Assembly (NCBI RefSeq): GCF_004664715.2
Contig: NC_051073.1
Span: 58,073,879 to 58,137,878, forward strand
Origin: Peromyscus leucopus
Lineage: Eukaryota; Chordata; Mammalia; Rodentia; Cricetidae
DNA length: 64,000 bases
Direction of reading: 5' to 3'
The notes under the pieces are model-generated. The model saw nothing but the letters and a program-made list of their open reading frames with translations, did no database searches and was not told where the DNA came from. A program made the position numbers and the translations under genes. Every line of letters starts with the position of its first letter. The first letter of the stretch is position 1. Below are positions 1 to 11,019 of the stretch, one piece after another.

Positions 1-519
1 ATATTCTAGTAAATGTATTTTGGTAGCTCTATGTGCAGTTTTCTGGGACTTCAGACAGACAGCGCATGAATATGTTCAAGGTTTATAGATATTGCTGAAC
101 AGTTTTGCAAAGTGAACGCATTTATATATATATATATACTGAGACACCACATGCATATAGTCTTCATACAGCAGTGGTTTCTATAGCCTAGGTCTGTAGG
201 AGGCCATGCTGTCTAGGTGTGTGCAATGTGTTATGACATTCACACAATACCTCACATGATGAGACATTTCTCAGAGGGTCATCTCTCTAGTTAAGCAACG
301 ATACTTCCATAACAATGCATCAGAATTCCTATAGCTCTTCAGCTTCTCCAAACTTAATTTTGTCCGTCTCTTAAGTAAGCATGTAGGCTGTCCACTGTGT
401 CTTCAATGTGCATGCCTCGGATTGACCATTATTTATTTATGGTCAATTTATGGCTAGCTGGATTGTTGGTGAAGTATCACTGCATATCTTTTCTTCATTA
501 AAAACAATCCTTCATCTCA

Positions 520-712
520 ATATGCTATATTTTGTCATGTTTGGTTACTATCTCTTAGAAGCCTGTTCTTTTCTAATGAGAGACAGAAAGGGAGTGGATC
601 TGGAGGTGAGGGGAGGTGGGAGGAACTGGGAAGACTAGAGGGAGGGGAAACTATAATCAGGTTATATTGTATGAGAAAAGTGTCTGTCTTCAATACAAGA
701 AAAAAAAAGGGT
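520..712 (+). mobile_element. L1 (Lx-type) 3' UTR end
   Basis: The stretch reads like the terminal 3' UTR of a rodent L1: a 'ttagaagcctgttcttttct' segment, then a G-rich 'ggtgaggggaggtgggagga' block, then 'ttatattgtatgaga' and a short A-rich tail near 702-710. It is a 5'-truncated copy with no coding capacity. Family assignment is from memory of the rodent Lx 3' UTR; boundaries are approximate. Confidence 0.7.
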
Positions 713-863
713 TTTTTTTCTTATTGATTTATAGTTCTTCATTCTGGATAAAAATCTTTTCCTTATACACACGTTGTGAATACATTGTCTCACTCCATGG
801 CTTGGCTTCCTTTTCTTATAGTGGTATCTTTAACAGAAAATTTCAGTATCTTTCTCTTTTTTT

Positions 864-882
864 CTATCTGTATCTCTCTATC

Positions 883-931
<49 letters not shown>

Positions 932-944
932 TTATCTATCTATC
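864..944. repeat. (TATC)n microsatellite
   Basis: A near-perfect run of tetranucleotide TATC units preceded by a T/C-rich lead-in. It produces isoleucine-tyrosine-leucine-serine ORFs that are not genes. Confidence 0.95.
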
Positions 945-954
945 CAGAGGCAAG

Positions 955-1082
955 ATTTATTTATGTACTCCTGGCTATCCTGGAGCTCACTATGTGAGCA
1001 GGCTGGCCTCAGACTCACAGAAGTCCCCCTGTCTCTGCCTCCCGAGTGCTGGGATTAAAGACGTGCGCCACCACACCTAGCC
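955..1082 (-). mobile_element. B1 SINE (antisense)
   Basis: It contains the reversed B1 hallmarks: 'ggctggcctcagactcacag', 'tctgcctcccgagtgctggg' and 'attaaagacgtgcgccacca'. It is truncated at the A-tail side, where it abuts the TATC repeat. Confidence 0.85.
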
Positions 1083-1259
1083 TTTTAGTTTTAATGTAGA
1101 GAAACTGAACAATCTTTCCCTTCACGATAATAGTATTTATATTCTGTTTGAATATAAACAGCCCCTTCTTTTTCTATCGTTATTCAGCAATGTTGGAATC
1201 TGCTTTCTTTTGTTCCTTCAGTTTTTATCCTGTGGCCCCTACAGAATAGTTCCATTAGA

Positions 1260-1420
1260 GGGGCTGGAGAGATGGTTTAGAGGTTAGGAGCACCTCCTGC
1301 TTTTACAGAGGACATGAGTTCATTTCCTCATTCACATCAGGTGGCTCACAACAGTCTGTAACTCTAGCTCCGGAGGTGTGTGACACCCACCTATGACCAC
1401 TTCAATTATGTGCACTCATG

Positions 1421-1470
<50 letters not shown>

Positions 1471-1500
1471 CAAATAATAAAAAACAACATTTAAAAAAGA
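1260..1500 (+). mobile_element. B2/B3-type SINE with (CA)n
   Basis: It opens with 'ggggctggagagatggttta', the tRNA-derived head with A box, followed by 'gtggctcaca' and a perfect CA run at 1423-1467, then an A-rich tail. This is a diverged copy of the B2/B3 superfamily. Confidence 0.8.
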
Positions 1501-1530
1501 ACAGTACCGTTGGCGTTAAGTATTCATCCC

Positions 1531-1997
1531 TGTTGTGATATATTTGTAATCTAAGAAATAAATCTTGCCTGAAGATCAGAAGACAGAGCTAGCCAGAGAG
1601 TTCAGGCAGTAGTGGTACACACATTTAATCCTAGCACTCTGGAGGCAGAGACAGAGATCCATGTGGACCTCTGTAAATTCAAGGCCATGCTGGGCTACAT
1701 GAGATTAACCTAGCCTAAAAGAGAAACAGAGTCAGGCATGGTGGCACACACCTTTAATTCCAGCACTAGGAAGGTTGAGACAGGAAGTGATATGGCTGTG
1801 ATATTCTCTGCGAAAGGAATATGAGGCAGCAGGAAACAGGAATTCATTCACTCTCTTGCAGAGGCTCTGGCAGGCTGAGGAGTTGGTGAGGTAAGAGGTG
1901 GTAGCTGTGGCCTGCTCTGCTTCTCTGATCTTTCAGCTTTCACCCTGACATTGGGCTCTGGGTTTTGATTATAAGACCATTTAGGATTCGTGCAACA
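1531..1997 (+). mobile_element. Solo ERVK-like LTR containing two B1-derived segments
   Basis: The element runs from 'tgttgtgata' to 'gattcgtgcaaca' (TG...CA ends). Two B1-like segments ('cacacatttaatcctagcac' near 1618 and 'cacacacctttaattccagc' near 1745) lie inside it, and an LTR-type 3' part ('gcttctctgatctttcagct') follows. It is flanked by catccc and catgcc, a likely 6-base target duplication with one mismatch. No internal retroviral sequence is attached, so it is a solo LTR. It is clearly related to the LTR at 15950-16464. Confidence 0.7.
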
Positions 1998-2655
1998 CAT
2001 GCCTCTCAGTACCAAGTTTCTCTTAGCTTAGACTAAGGGTCTTGTCCCTCGAGAGCTCTTCCGTGTGCCACCAACCCTCCGGTGGCAAAGAGCACAGAGT
2101 AGAGGAAGACTGGATGTGGACATGCTCTGCCAGGGAAGCCCAACCCAAACTGGTAGGGTCGGTGCCCACTTACCAGCCATGAGCAGAATAAGCCAAGAAG
2201 CACTCCTCCAATATTCCCAGAGACTTTACCATTTAGGTGCCTGGATTAAGGCACCTGGAGAGATGGATATATTTAAGGCAGTTCTGCTCAACTCCATTAA
2301 ATGTTAATACTCTAGTCATAAAACAGCAGCTAGACTTCTACCCCATGGAAGTCAAGCAATGTTATGTCTCAGCTCCAAATCCTACCGTGGCTGCCTGTAA
2401 CAACCAGGGCAGGAGCCAAAGACATTAATTATGTTGACCTACAAAGTGCCCATGGATCTTGCCCTGTTGATTCCCTGACCTCACCCTCCCCTATCTTGCC
2501 TCGTTTAATCTGCTCCAGCCCATGTACTTACGCTTTATTTTCTGAGTCCTCAACTTGGAGAAAACAAATTCCATGAAGGAGATGATTTTTTTTTTTGCCT
2601 AGTTTGTCCTTTAATATGACCCCCAGGACCTAGATAGCATCTATCACACTGCTTG
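1998..2655. other. Unassigned single-copy-looking sequence
   Basis: No gene, splice-bounded exon or recognisable repeat family is seen. The short ORFs here have no protein-like features. It lies left of the Gpr156 exons and so probably within an intron of that gene. Confidence 0.5.
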
Positions 2656-2659
2656 ACAA

Positions 2660-2689
2660 TTGTGTGTGTGTGTGTGCGTGTATGTGTAT

Positions 2690-2728
<39 letters not shown>

Positions 2729-2731
2729 TTT
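2660..2731. repeat. (TG)n followed by (TTTA)n
   Basis: A TG run at about 2660-2687 passes directly into TTTA units that end at the T-rich head of an antisense B1. The TTTA part is probably an expanded A-tail of that B1. Confidence 0.9.
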
Positions 2732-2873
2732 TTGAGACAGGTTTTCTCTGTGTAGCTTTGCACCTTTCCTGGAACTCACTTGGTAGCCCAGGCTGGCCTC
2801 GAACTCACAGAGATCTGCCTGGCTCTGCCTCCCGAGTGCTGGGATTAAAGGCGTGCGCCACCACTGCCCGGGC
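2732..2873 (-). mobile_element. B1 SINE (antisense), near full length
   Basis: It starts at 'gagacaggttttctctgtgt' and ends at 'gtgcgccaccactgcccggg', with the cricetid-type segment 'agctttgcacctttcctgga'. It looks young and well preserved. Confidence 0.92.
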
Positions 2874-3360
2874 TTGTGTATTTATAAAGACAGTCTGTAT
2901 CTAGTCCCAGTTGACCCAGAACTCTGTATGTACACGAATTTGGCCTTGAACTCACAGATCTGTAGATAACAATAGCCAGCTATGTAAGAACGTGACGGCA
3001 CGAAGGCCCTCTAAAAGCACAGCCCACCATGGCCAATAGTGCACCAAGGATGGATCCGTTTCTGTGGGATAACGGGACTGGGAGGATGGGTTGGAAGAAC
3101 CACAGCCAGAAGGGCTGGGGACCAGTGTGTCATGCTGGGGGGTGGGGTGGGGAGGGAAAAGGGCCACGGTGGAGAGCAGTCGCTTTGCTCTGCACTGTCA
3201 GTGTGGACTTGAAACTGTTAAGTAGGCAAAAGGACTTGTCTGTCTTCCAAGAGCTTATCCTTATCCCTGTGCTCGGTTTTCTTCCAGGCCAGCTAAAGTG
3301 TTCCCCTGGGAAAAGAACATAATCTGGGTACAATGGAGAGCAAAGAGGAAAACAGTCAGG
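2874..3360. other. Unassigned sequence
   Basis: Weak ORFs occur on both strands, but there is no codon bias, conserved domain or splice context. No repeat family is recognised with confidence. Confidence 0.4.
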
Positions 3361-3455
3361 AGCTGGGGGGTGGCCAATGGTAGACGAATTGCCTGGCATG
3401 AACAAGGCCCTGGGTTCTACCCTCAGGACCACTACTAAATAAATAAGTAAATACA
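3361..3455 (+). mobile_element. ID-like SINE
   Basis: The segment 'ggccctgggttctaccctca' after 'ttgcctggcatgaacaa' matches the tRNA-Ala-derived ID element with its B box. It ends in an A-rich 'aaataaataagtaaat' tail. Confidence 0.7.
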
Positions 3456-3476
3456 TGTTCAAAAATCCAAGAACAG

Positions 3477-3694
3477 AGGCTGGAGAGACAGCTCGGTGGC
3501 TAAGAGTACTGGGCCAGGGTTCGATTCCCAGCATCTACGTGGCAATTCACATCTGCCTGTCACTCCAGTTTTAGGGGATCTGGTGTCCTTTTCTGGCCTC
3601 TGAGGGCACTGCATGCCCTCACGGTGCAAAGACACACCTCCAGGCAAAACACCAAGGAGCATAAAAACAAGGCTTTAATTTAAAAAAAAAAAGT
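3477..3694 (+). mobile_element. B2/B3-type SINE
   Basis: It has the head 'aggctggagagacagctcgg', the B box 'gggttcgattcccagcatct' and the tail region 'tctggcctctgagggcactg', followed by an A-tail. Confidence 0.85.
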
Positions 3695-3800
3695 TCAAGG
3701 ATCTCATTATTTGGTAAAGGAGTTAGAACTGCCTTCTCCCAACTCAGTAAATGCTATCCACCACCAGCTGTAAGACAGTGACAGTTGTTTTCAGCTGTTT

Positions 3801-3821
3801 GTCTGTCTATCTGTCTATCTG

Positions 3822-3856
<35 letters not shown>

Positions 3857-3866
3857 CATCTATCCA

Positions 3867-3929
<63 letters not shown>

Positions 3930-3990
3930 CTCATCTATCCTCTATCTATCTATCTATCTATCATCTATCCATCATCTACCTATCTATCCA

Positions 3991-4034
<44 letters not shown>

Positions 4035-4072
4035 TTATCGAACTATCTATCTATCGGTCTATCTATCTATCG
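3801..4072. repeat. Compound (TCTG)n/(TCTA)n microsatellite
   Basis: About 270 bases of TCTA units with TCTG units at the left edge and scattered TCA/TCC interruptions. It generates two spurious ORFs of over 140 codons. Confidence 0.95.
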
Positions 4073-4074
4073 TG

Positions 4075-4240
4075 TTGTGGGTATGTGTGCATGTGCAGAA
4101 GTGCCATGGCATGCATGTGGAGGTCAGAGGACAACTTTGGGAGACAGTTCTCTCCTTCCACCTTATGGGCCCCTGGGATTAAATTTAGGTGGTCAGGCTT
4201 GGTGGCAAGTGCCTTTGCCACTTAATATTCTTGCCAGCCC
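4075..4240 (-). mobile_element. B3-type SINE (antisense)
   Basis: It reads 'catgtggaggtcagaggaca' then 'gttctctccttccaccttat' and ends near 'ccagccc', which is the reverse of a B3 element. Confidence 0.8.
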
Positions 4241-4274
4241 ATGTGTCTATCTATTTTTATTTTAGTTACTTATT

Positions 4275-4402
4275 CTTTTTTTTTTTTTTTTTTTTTTTTT
4301 TGGTTTCTCAGACAGGAATTTTACTATGTAGCCCAGGCTGGTCTTGAACTGGTGATCTTCCAGCTTCTGACTCCTAAGGCTTATGCCACCATGCTTGGCT
4401 AG
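4275..4402 (-). mobile_element. Old B1-like SINE (antisense)
   Basis: A T-run is followed by 'tcagacaggaattttactat', 'cccaggctggtcttgaactg' and 'cttatgccaccatgcttggc'. It is much diverged from young B1 copies. Confidence 0.75.
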
Positions 4403-5985
4403 TTATGCAAATTCACATCCACAGAGGTTTGAAGGAAGGTGTGAGCAGCTCATCTAGGCTTAAGACCCATCTAGGCCTGTCTGCCAGGTGACTAAAGAGC
4501 ATCAAAGCTCTGTGCCGAGACCACTCTTAAGTCTTAACCTGATTGCCTCATTAACCTCCATACACTCCCACCCATACTCTATGCCACAGGCAGGACCCAC
4601 GGAAGACCTTCCCCACCCACCACCTCATTTTCGCTCTGCATCTCTGTTCCTGCCCTGTTCCCACATGCCAGTGGCATCTGACCTCATGATTACGACATCT
4701 ACCCTTAGCACGCTGCCCCATCTCTTGGAAACAACGGTCCAAATAATATTTCCCTTCTGTGACGGTCAGCTTCTTGTGATGGTAGAGCCTTTCAGGATCT
4801 GTCCCTGGCCCCTCTGCTTCATCCAGCCCCAGACCCTGCAACATCATCCTGACTTGGGCAACCTGGTCAGTGTCTGTTCTAGGAGGGACTGCTTCCTCTT
4901 CTTCTGTCCTGCTTAGCAATCACGGTGTCAAAGATGAGAGCCACGATCCCGGCACGCCAGTGTGCAAGCTTCCCTCAGCCCAAAGTGATTGGTACTGCTT
5001 GCCTGTCCTTCCCGTGACCTTGCCTTCAGCGCCAATGAATCAGCCCGCAAAGATGACAGCCCTGGAACAATCGATGTGGAGACAGCACAGATCCTACCCA
5101 GCAGCAAGGCATTAGGTTTCAAACCGGATTTTAAAATGAACTTCTTAAAGATCCATATACAGGGCAATGGATTTCATGATGGCATTTTCTTACCTTCTTT
5201 GTTTTGTTGACCCTTCCCCAGTCCCCGTCCCTTCCTGCTGGTCCCTTCTCTCCTCAGCTAGCCCCACTTCTGCCTGAAAGTTATTATTATTATTTTCAAA
5301 AACAGAACATACCTTGACTTGTTCATGTTTCCCTACCCCGGGGACAGATAAAGTTCAAGGTTTCGGAGACTCATAAATCACATTTTACACAGTGTCCTGG
5401 GTACAAAGTATTCAGCTCACTAAACATTTCCTATTGACTGTAATAAGATCAGCCTCACTCAGATGATAATATAACACTCTCAGAAATGGGAAGAATGAAG
5501 AAAAATATGAGTCGAAGCCTGCTTGAGAAAGCATGGAGATCCTAAGGACTTTTGTGATGAGGACCAGTGACGTGAAACCCACTGGGAGGCAGAGTCCGAG
5601 AAGGGGACAAGGTGGTGCTTGAGAACCATGGCGTGGATCTTCTGGAAGCAGGGCAGGTAAACACAGCACGCACACTAGAGCATGAGACTCAGCTCTGCTG
5701 GAAGCAGGCAGGGGACCTGGGTGAGGATCCTACCTGGGGAGGACCATGTCCAGGAGTGAAGAGGGCACAGGAAAAGACACTTTCGGTCTAGGTAGCTGAC
5801 TGTCATGATTCTGAGTTGGATGCAAAGCTACCGTGGGCCCAGGAACAGCTCTGTATATTCTTGCTGGGTCCTCCAAGACACAAGTGCCTGCCTGTTCTTT
5901 ATCCACGCCCTTCTCAGGGTTGATCACATAATACATGAACAACCTTGAAAAGTAATGTAGATCTCAATTTCCCTTCCTCCCTCCT
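4403..5985. other. Repeat-poor intronic stretch, no exon found
   Basis: About 1.6 kb without recognisable interspersed repeats. ORFs up to about 140 codons exist on both strands, but they lack splice-bounded structure or family features. It may hold conserved non-coding sequence; nothing specific can be supported. Confidence 0.5.
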
Positions 5986-5988
5986 TCC

Positions 5989-6124
<136 letters not shown>

Positions 6125-6850
6125 ACTCCAAGCTTGTAACTCACTGTAAAGGCAGTGAATCCTCTAGACACAGTGCCCCTCTCCTTGACAGGTAACTCAC
6201 TGGCTATTCAAGCCTCCTCCACGGGCCCTTCTTCGTGCTCTTGGGATTTGGACTGTGTCCACAGGCCCGTCATTATCCTGGGAGCCAATCAATCTAACTA
6301 GAAGCTGCTTACTGTTTCAGTCATGAGTGCTGACTACTTTGGCTCACATCCAAGAAACAGTAACAGGTTAAGTTGTTAGTTTGCAAGCAGAGTAAAAATC
6401 CACATTCTACACAATAATTATGACTCATATTTCTCAGACAGCAACATTTCACTGAATACTATGATGGGAATTCCAGTGTCGACTTTGAGATACAACAAGA
6501 TATCAATCTACAATCTATAACTATCATCTCAAGTAATGGTGAAATAAGACCTCAGAATAAAAGGCCTTATTGAACAAGGTTAGCTTAGTGTAGATTGTAG
6601 AATATGAGTCCTATTTTGTGCATGTCAGAGGAGATAGATACCAGGAGAGCTTCCTATTGGGCCTGAAATATTTTAACAATTTCAACTTAAGTTGTACAGT
6701 TTAATAAGAATATTAGTAAAGGAATATTCTTATTAATAAGTTCATGAATAATCTAAGGAAAATATTTTTTCTATATCAGTTATTAATATCTAATAAAGTT
6801 ATTAGATGATTTTAAGATAACTTAGCAAGCCCTTTAGAAAAACATACCTG
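6125..6850. other. AT-rich unassigned sequence
   Basis: The right half (6660-6840) is AT-rich with many 'attaata' words. No ORF of note and no repeat family is recognised. Confidence 0.4.
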
Positions 6851-6852
6851 TA

Positions 6853-7010
6853 TGTGTGTGGGGGTGCACAACTTTAATCCCAGTACTTGGGAGGCAGGGC
6901 AGGCAGATTTCTAAGTTCGAGGCCAGCCTGATCTATAGAGTGAGCTCCAGGACAGCCAGGGCTATTATACAGAGAAACTCTGTCTCGAAAACAAAAACAA
7001 AAACAAACCT
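6853..7010 (+). mobile_element. B1 SINE
   Basis: 'ctttaatcccagtacttggg', 'ttcgaggccagcctgatcta' and 'aactctgtctcgaaaacaaa' give a full B1 with a CAAAA-type tail. Confidence 0.92.
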
Positions 7011-7064
7011 ATATACTTTATTTCCCATGAGATCTTTCCCAGAAACATAAGAATGTTTGTATAA

Positions 7065-7262
7065 CATTTACTTTGACTTTACGTGTATGAGTGTTTGCCT
7101 GAACATATGTCTGTGTACCGTGTGTGCTGTGCCTATGGAGGCCAGAAGAAGGCGTCAGATCCCCTGGGGCTGGAATTCCAAGAATGTGGGTGCTAGGAAT
7201 GGAAGCTGAGTCTCTGGAAGAGCAGCCGGCACTCTTAATCACTGAGTCATCTCTGCAGCCCC
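7065..7262 (-). mobile_element. B3-type SINE (antisense)
   Basis: It runs from 'acgtgtatgagtgtttgcct' through 'atggaggccagaagaaggcg' to 'ctctggaagagcagccggca' and 'ctgagtcatctctgcagccc'. Confidence 0.88.
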
Positions 7263-7844
7263 AATACAAACTTTCTTATGTCTGTGTCACGACACTCATT
7301 CACAGCTGTTTAAGTTTCTTACATGATTTTCTATAATTCCTCTTTCCTGTCTCCTTTTGCTAACCTCACCCATTTACGGTCAACTGCTGACCTTTCTGTT
7401 AGTGTAAGTTAGTTAGCAACGGATTAGTTTTCTAGAATTTTGTGTAACTGGAATTATAAAACCTTTTGGACAGGCCTGCCCTGTGCCCTCAGCCTGGGTG
7501 GGAACAGACAGCCACAAGATAGCCACAGCTCTGTCTGGCGGGAGCCACTACAAACAGGTATGAATTTTGGGATCAGCTTGCCGATATATAATGGGGGTGG
7601 GTGTAACGTGATTGGGCTGTTCTACAAATCAGTTAGAGAACTGATATTTTTACTGTACTGAACACAGCATCTCTCCACTTACTCAGTTTTTCCAATTTTC
7701 TCTAGTATGTCATGGTTTTCAGAGTATAGGTATTCCACATCATTAGATTTACCCACAAGTCTCTCCTTCCCTCCTTTCTCTCTTCCCACCCCCTTCTCCT
7801 TTCCTTTCCTTTTCTAAGACCAGGTCTCACAATCCTCCTGATGT
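7263..7844. other. Unassigned sequence
   Basis: No gene found. A pyrimidine-rich patch near 7760-7815 is present. It may include unrecognised old L1 sequence continuous with the segment that follows. Confidence 0.4.
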
Positions 7845-8325
7845 TATAAATAGCATTGCTTTTAACTTCACTTTTCCATGGTCTGTTGTTAGTCTATTGA
7901 CACGCACTTAAGTTTTGTGCATTGGTCCTACACCCTACAAACTTGCTCATTTGTTGGTTTGTAATAGGGGTTTTTTTTTTTAAACTCATCATCTTAACTA
8001 TTTCTTTTTTTTTTCTTTTCTTTTCTTTTTTTTTTAAGATTTATTTATTTATTATGTATACAGCATGTATGACTTCAGGCCAGAAGAGGGCACCAGATCT
8101 TATTACGGATGGTTGTGAGTCACCATGTGGTTGCTGGGAATTGAACTCAGGACCTCTGGAAGAGCAGTCAGTGCTCTTAACCTCTGAGCCATCTCTCTAG
8201 CCCCTGTAATAGGTTTTTTGTTGGTTTGTTTTTTGTTTTGGTGGGAAGGTGCTTTGTTTTAAAAATAAATTCCTTTGGATTTGCTATATAATCAGATTAG
8301 CTGAGAGCAAAAACATCTTAGGTTT
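7845..8325 (-). mobile_element. L1 ORF2-region fragment (antisense), split by a B2
   Basis: 'ttttgtgcattggtcctaca' with 'ccctacaaacttgctcattt' and, after the B2, 'aaataaattcctttggattt' then 'gctatataatcagattagct' resemble the reverse complement of the L1 ORF2 reverse-transcriptase region. The two halves join once the B2 insertion and one copy of its target duplication are removed. It is decayed and non-coding. Confidence 0.6.
7969..8204 (-). mobile_element. B2 SINE (antisense) with possible 3'-transduced tail
   Basis: The B2 body is 8035-8204: 'gaagagggcaccagatctta', 'ggttgctgggaattgaactc', 'ctctggaagagcagtcagtg'. The direct repeat tgtaatagg at 7960-7968 and 8205-8213 flanks not just the B2 and its T-rich tail but an extra 23-base unique stretch and a second T-run (7969-7980). 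Read on the minus strand, the order is B2, A-rich tail, unique bases, A-run, target duplication. This is what readthrough transcription into flanking DNA followed by retroposition would leave. Confidence 0.75.
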
Positions 8326-8339
8326 GTTTTCGTTTTGTT

Positions 8340-8490
8340 TTGTTTTGTTTTGAGACAAAGTTTCTCTGTGTAGTCCAGGCTGTCCTGGAACTCACTCTGT
8401 AGACCAGGCTGGCTTCACACTCACAGAGATCCACTTGTCTCTGCCTTCTGAGTGCTGGGATTAAAGGTGTGCACCACCACCACCCAGCTT
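8340..8490 (-). mobile_element. B1 SINE (antisense)
   Basis: A (GTTTT)n head gives 'tttgagacaaagtttctctg', 'ggctgtcctggaactcactc' and 'tgctgggattaaaggtgtgc'. It is followed by a T-run. Confidence 0.92.
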
Positions 8491-8827
8491 AGTGCTTTTT
8501 TTTTTTTAAATAAGTAGATACCTTTTAAGACCCTAGTGCTGAAGACATCACATATTTGAGTCACTGAATATGGAAAAAATCTAACTGGTACTCAGCTGGA
8601 AGTTTTATTCTTGCTGACTACTTTTCATAGTTCTGGGAGGTGTTATGCATGCTATAAGAGGAGAAAAATAATTATCCAGCTCACCTAACTATGAACGCTG
8701 TGAGTTACACTATTGATCTTCCTGACAAGATACGCTCATTGGTGGAATAGTGGTATAGACCCTATGGGAGTAACCAACCACTTTACAGGGAAAATATGGA
8801 TTTGAGCCCACTTTGTGAGATGGAACC
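8491..8827. other. Unassigned sequence
   Basis: No gene and no confident repeat in about 330 bases between a B1 and an ORR1 LTR. Confidence 0.4.
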
Positions 8828-9236
8828 TGTACTGGATGGCTTTTGTGTGTCAACTTGACACAAGCTAGAGTCATCAAAGGAAGGAGCCTCAGCTGAGGAA
8901 ATGCCTCCTTGAGATCCACCTGTAAGGCATGTTCTCATTTAGTGATCAGTGGGGGAGGGCCCAGTCCATGGTGGGTGGTGCCATTCCTGGACTTCTGTTC
9001 CTGGGATATAAGAAGGTGGGCTGAGCAAGCCACGGGAAGCAAGTCAGTAAGTAACTCTTCTCCACGGCCTCTGTATCAGCTCCTGCCTCCGGGATTGCCC
9101 TGTTTGAGTTGCTGTCCTGACTTCCTTCAGTGATGAACAGCAATGTTGAATTGTAAGCCAAGTAAACACTTTCCTCTTCAACTTGCTTTTTTGGCCATGG
9201 TGTTTTGTCTCAGCAATAGAAACCCTAACTAAGATA
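8828..9236 (+). mobile_element. ORR1 MaLR LTR (solo)
   Basis: It matches the ORR1 LTR as I remember it: 'gtgtcaacttgacacaagct', 'gaggaaatgcctccttgaga', 'gagggcccagtccatggtgg', 'gtaagccaagtaaacacttt' and 'agaaaccctaactaagata'. No clean 5-base target duplication is visible and no internal MaLR sequence is attached. Confidence 0.88.
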
Positions 9237-9348
9237 GAATCCATTCCTGAAACCGCTGATGAGGTCAAGCAGCTATGGATAGATAGGTCATGGGCCTAAG
9301 AGGAAAATCTACTACTATTATTCTGTTAAATCAACATAGAAATAATGC

Positions 9349-9696
9349 TGTGGGATAATGCTTTTGTACACTGGTTTAATAAAATGCTGATTGGCCAGTA
9401 GCTAGGCAGGAAGTATAGGTAGAATAAGCAAACAAGAATTCTGGAAAGAGGAAGGCTGAGTCAAGAGACACCAGCCTGCCATCCAGGGAGCAGCATGTAA
9501 TGGCACACAGGTAAAGCCATGGAAAATGTGGTGACATATAGATGAACAGAAATGGGCTGAGTTTAAATGTAAGAGCTAGTCAGTGGTAGGCCTGAGCTAA
9601 TGGCCAAGCAGTTTTAATTAATATAAGGCTCTGTGTGTTTATTTGGGTCTGAGTGACTGCGGACTGGGCGGGACACAGAAAACTTCCAGCTATACA
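9349..9696 (+). mobile_element. ERV LTR (ERVK-like, solo)
   Basis: It begins 'tgtgggataatgcttttgta', contains 'gctgattggccagtagctag' and 'gcaggaagtatagg', and ends 'cttccagctataca'. The same family occurs at 29344-29727. I know it as a common cricetid ERV LTR but cannot name the subfamily. Confidence 0.7.
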
Positions 9697-9699
9697 ATA

Positions 9700-9968
9700 A
9701 AATGACTCCTGATGACTTATTGCTGTACCCATAGGTCAATATATCACTCAGCCTTCATCAGAGAAGCTTCTTTACAGATGGCAATTAGTACAGAGATCCA
9801 CAACTGGTCAACATACAGAAAACAAGAGAGTGGAGAGTGCTCAGCCTTAAATGGGATGTCTATATCACACTCCTCTCAAGGCTCAGGGGATCTATGAGGA
9901 AGAGGGATTGGAAATATTGTAAAAGCCAGAGGCAGTAGATGACTTCAGGGAAACAGTATTTCCCAGAC
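9700..9968 (+). mobile_element. L1 (Lx-type) 3' UTR fragment
   Basis: 'tcatcagagaagcttcttta', 'cagagatccacaactggtca', 'cagccttaaatgggatgtct' and 'attgtaaaagccagaggcag' match the rodent L1 3' UTR in order. It is truncated on both sides and ends at a CA microsatellite. Confidence 0.8.
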
Positions 9969-9971
9969 ATA

Positions 9972-9973
<2 letters not shown>

Positions 9974-10018
<45 letters not shown>

Positions 10019-10029
10019 ACACACACATA

Positions 10030-10078
<49 letters not shown>
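9974..10078. repeat. (CA)n microsatellite
   Basis: About 105 bases of CA with one 'ag' and one 'tag' interruption. Confidence 0.97.
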
Positions 10079-10430
10079 CCTCAGAAATGAAATGAAGTGG
10101 ATCATGATTTTTATTTATTTGTTTGTTTGAGATGGGGTTTTCCTGTGTAGCCTCAGCTTTCCTGGAACTCAGGAACTCAGGATGGGCTTGAACTTAGAGA
10201 TCCACCTCTGCCTCTGCCTCTTGAGTGCTGGGATTAAAGGCATGTACCACCATGCCAGGCTGGATCATCTGACTGTAATGTTGCTCCTTTGAATAAATTT
10301 TATTGTTCAATAAAGCACCTTTGAAAATGGGCAATTTCATCTTTCCTTTCTTACCTCAAAAGCTACTTCCCTATACAATGGATTTGGGTCCACAGTGCTT
10401 CTTATGGTCTTATTCTTTATAAACATTCTG
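10079..10430. repeat. Unnamed repeat, copy A (split by a B1)
   Basis: The segments 10079-10105 and 10261-10430 together resemble 11840-12030. The shared order is CA run, 'aaatgaa...gatca', 'ctgactgt', 'atgttgctcctttgaa', 'agctact', 'cttcttatg' and 'cact/att ctttat'. Both copies directly follow a CA microsatellite. It is either an unlisted dispersed repeat or an old local duplication. Confidence 0.55.
10106..10260 (-). mobile_element. B1 SINE (antisense) with target duplication
   Basis: 'gagatggggttttcctgtgt' to 'ggcatgtaccaccatgccag'. The 8-base direct repeat tggatcat at 10098-10105 and 10261-10268 marks its insertion into the surrounding repeat. Confidence 0.92.
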
Positions 10431-11019
10431 ACTTAGTAAATTCCATATATGCATATACCAGTTATATTTCTCTAGAAAACCATGACTAATAGAGTGAGTC
10501 CCAGAGAGTTCCTTCTCATAAGGGTCTCACTGTCGGGCAGCCTACAACAGAGCAGTCTAGAGCAACCAGGTGAAGAATAAGATCTGAGACGGAAGATATC
10601 ATTTTATATCCCAACAACAGCAATGGCATCTCATTAGTAAGCAAGTCAATCAGTCTAGTCACATTCAAAGAGATTTCAGAGAGTGAGACTCCTTGGAGCT
10701 GGAACTCAATGGAGAGTACTCCAGAGGCAACCCCTCTTATCAACCTGACACAGTGTAGGGTGTCCATTCTTCCTTCCCTCATTTGGATAACTGCATCTTT
10801 AATGTTTCCCCCCAATCAGTTTGACCAGAACTTGGTCAATGCTACTGATACTTATAAAGAAGCAGCTTTGGTTATGATTTATTTTTCCTTGTTGTTTTGT
10901 GTTTTCCATTTTATCAATTTCTATTGATCTTTATCATTTTCTTTCCACTATCTGTTTTAGGCTCATTTGCTCTCTAGTCTATTTTTGTGCGTGGGTGAAG
11001 GTGAGATTGTGATTTGGGA
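10431..11019. other. Unassigned sequence
   Basis: Two overlapping antisense ORFs of 70-100 codons lie near 10516-10927. They have no start context, domain or splice sites that would support a gene, and no repeat family is recognised. Confidence 0.4.

Noticed and set aside
3751..4225. 143- and 146-codon ORFs
   Set aside because: Translations of the TCTA microsatellite in two frames.
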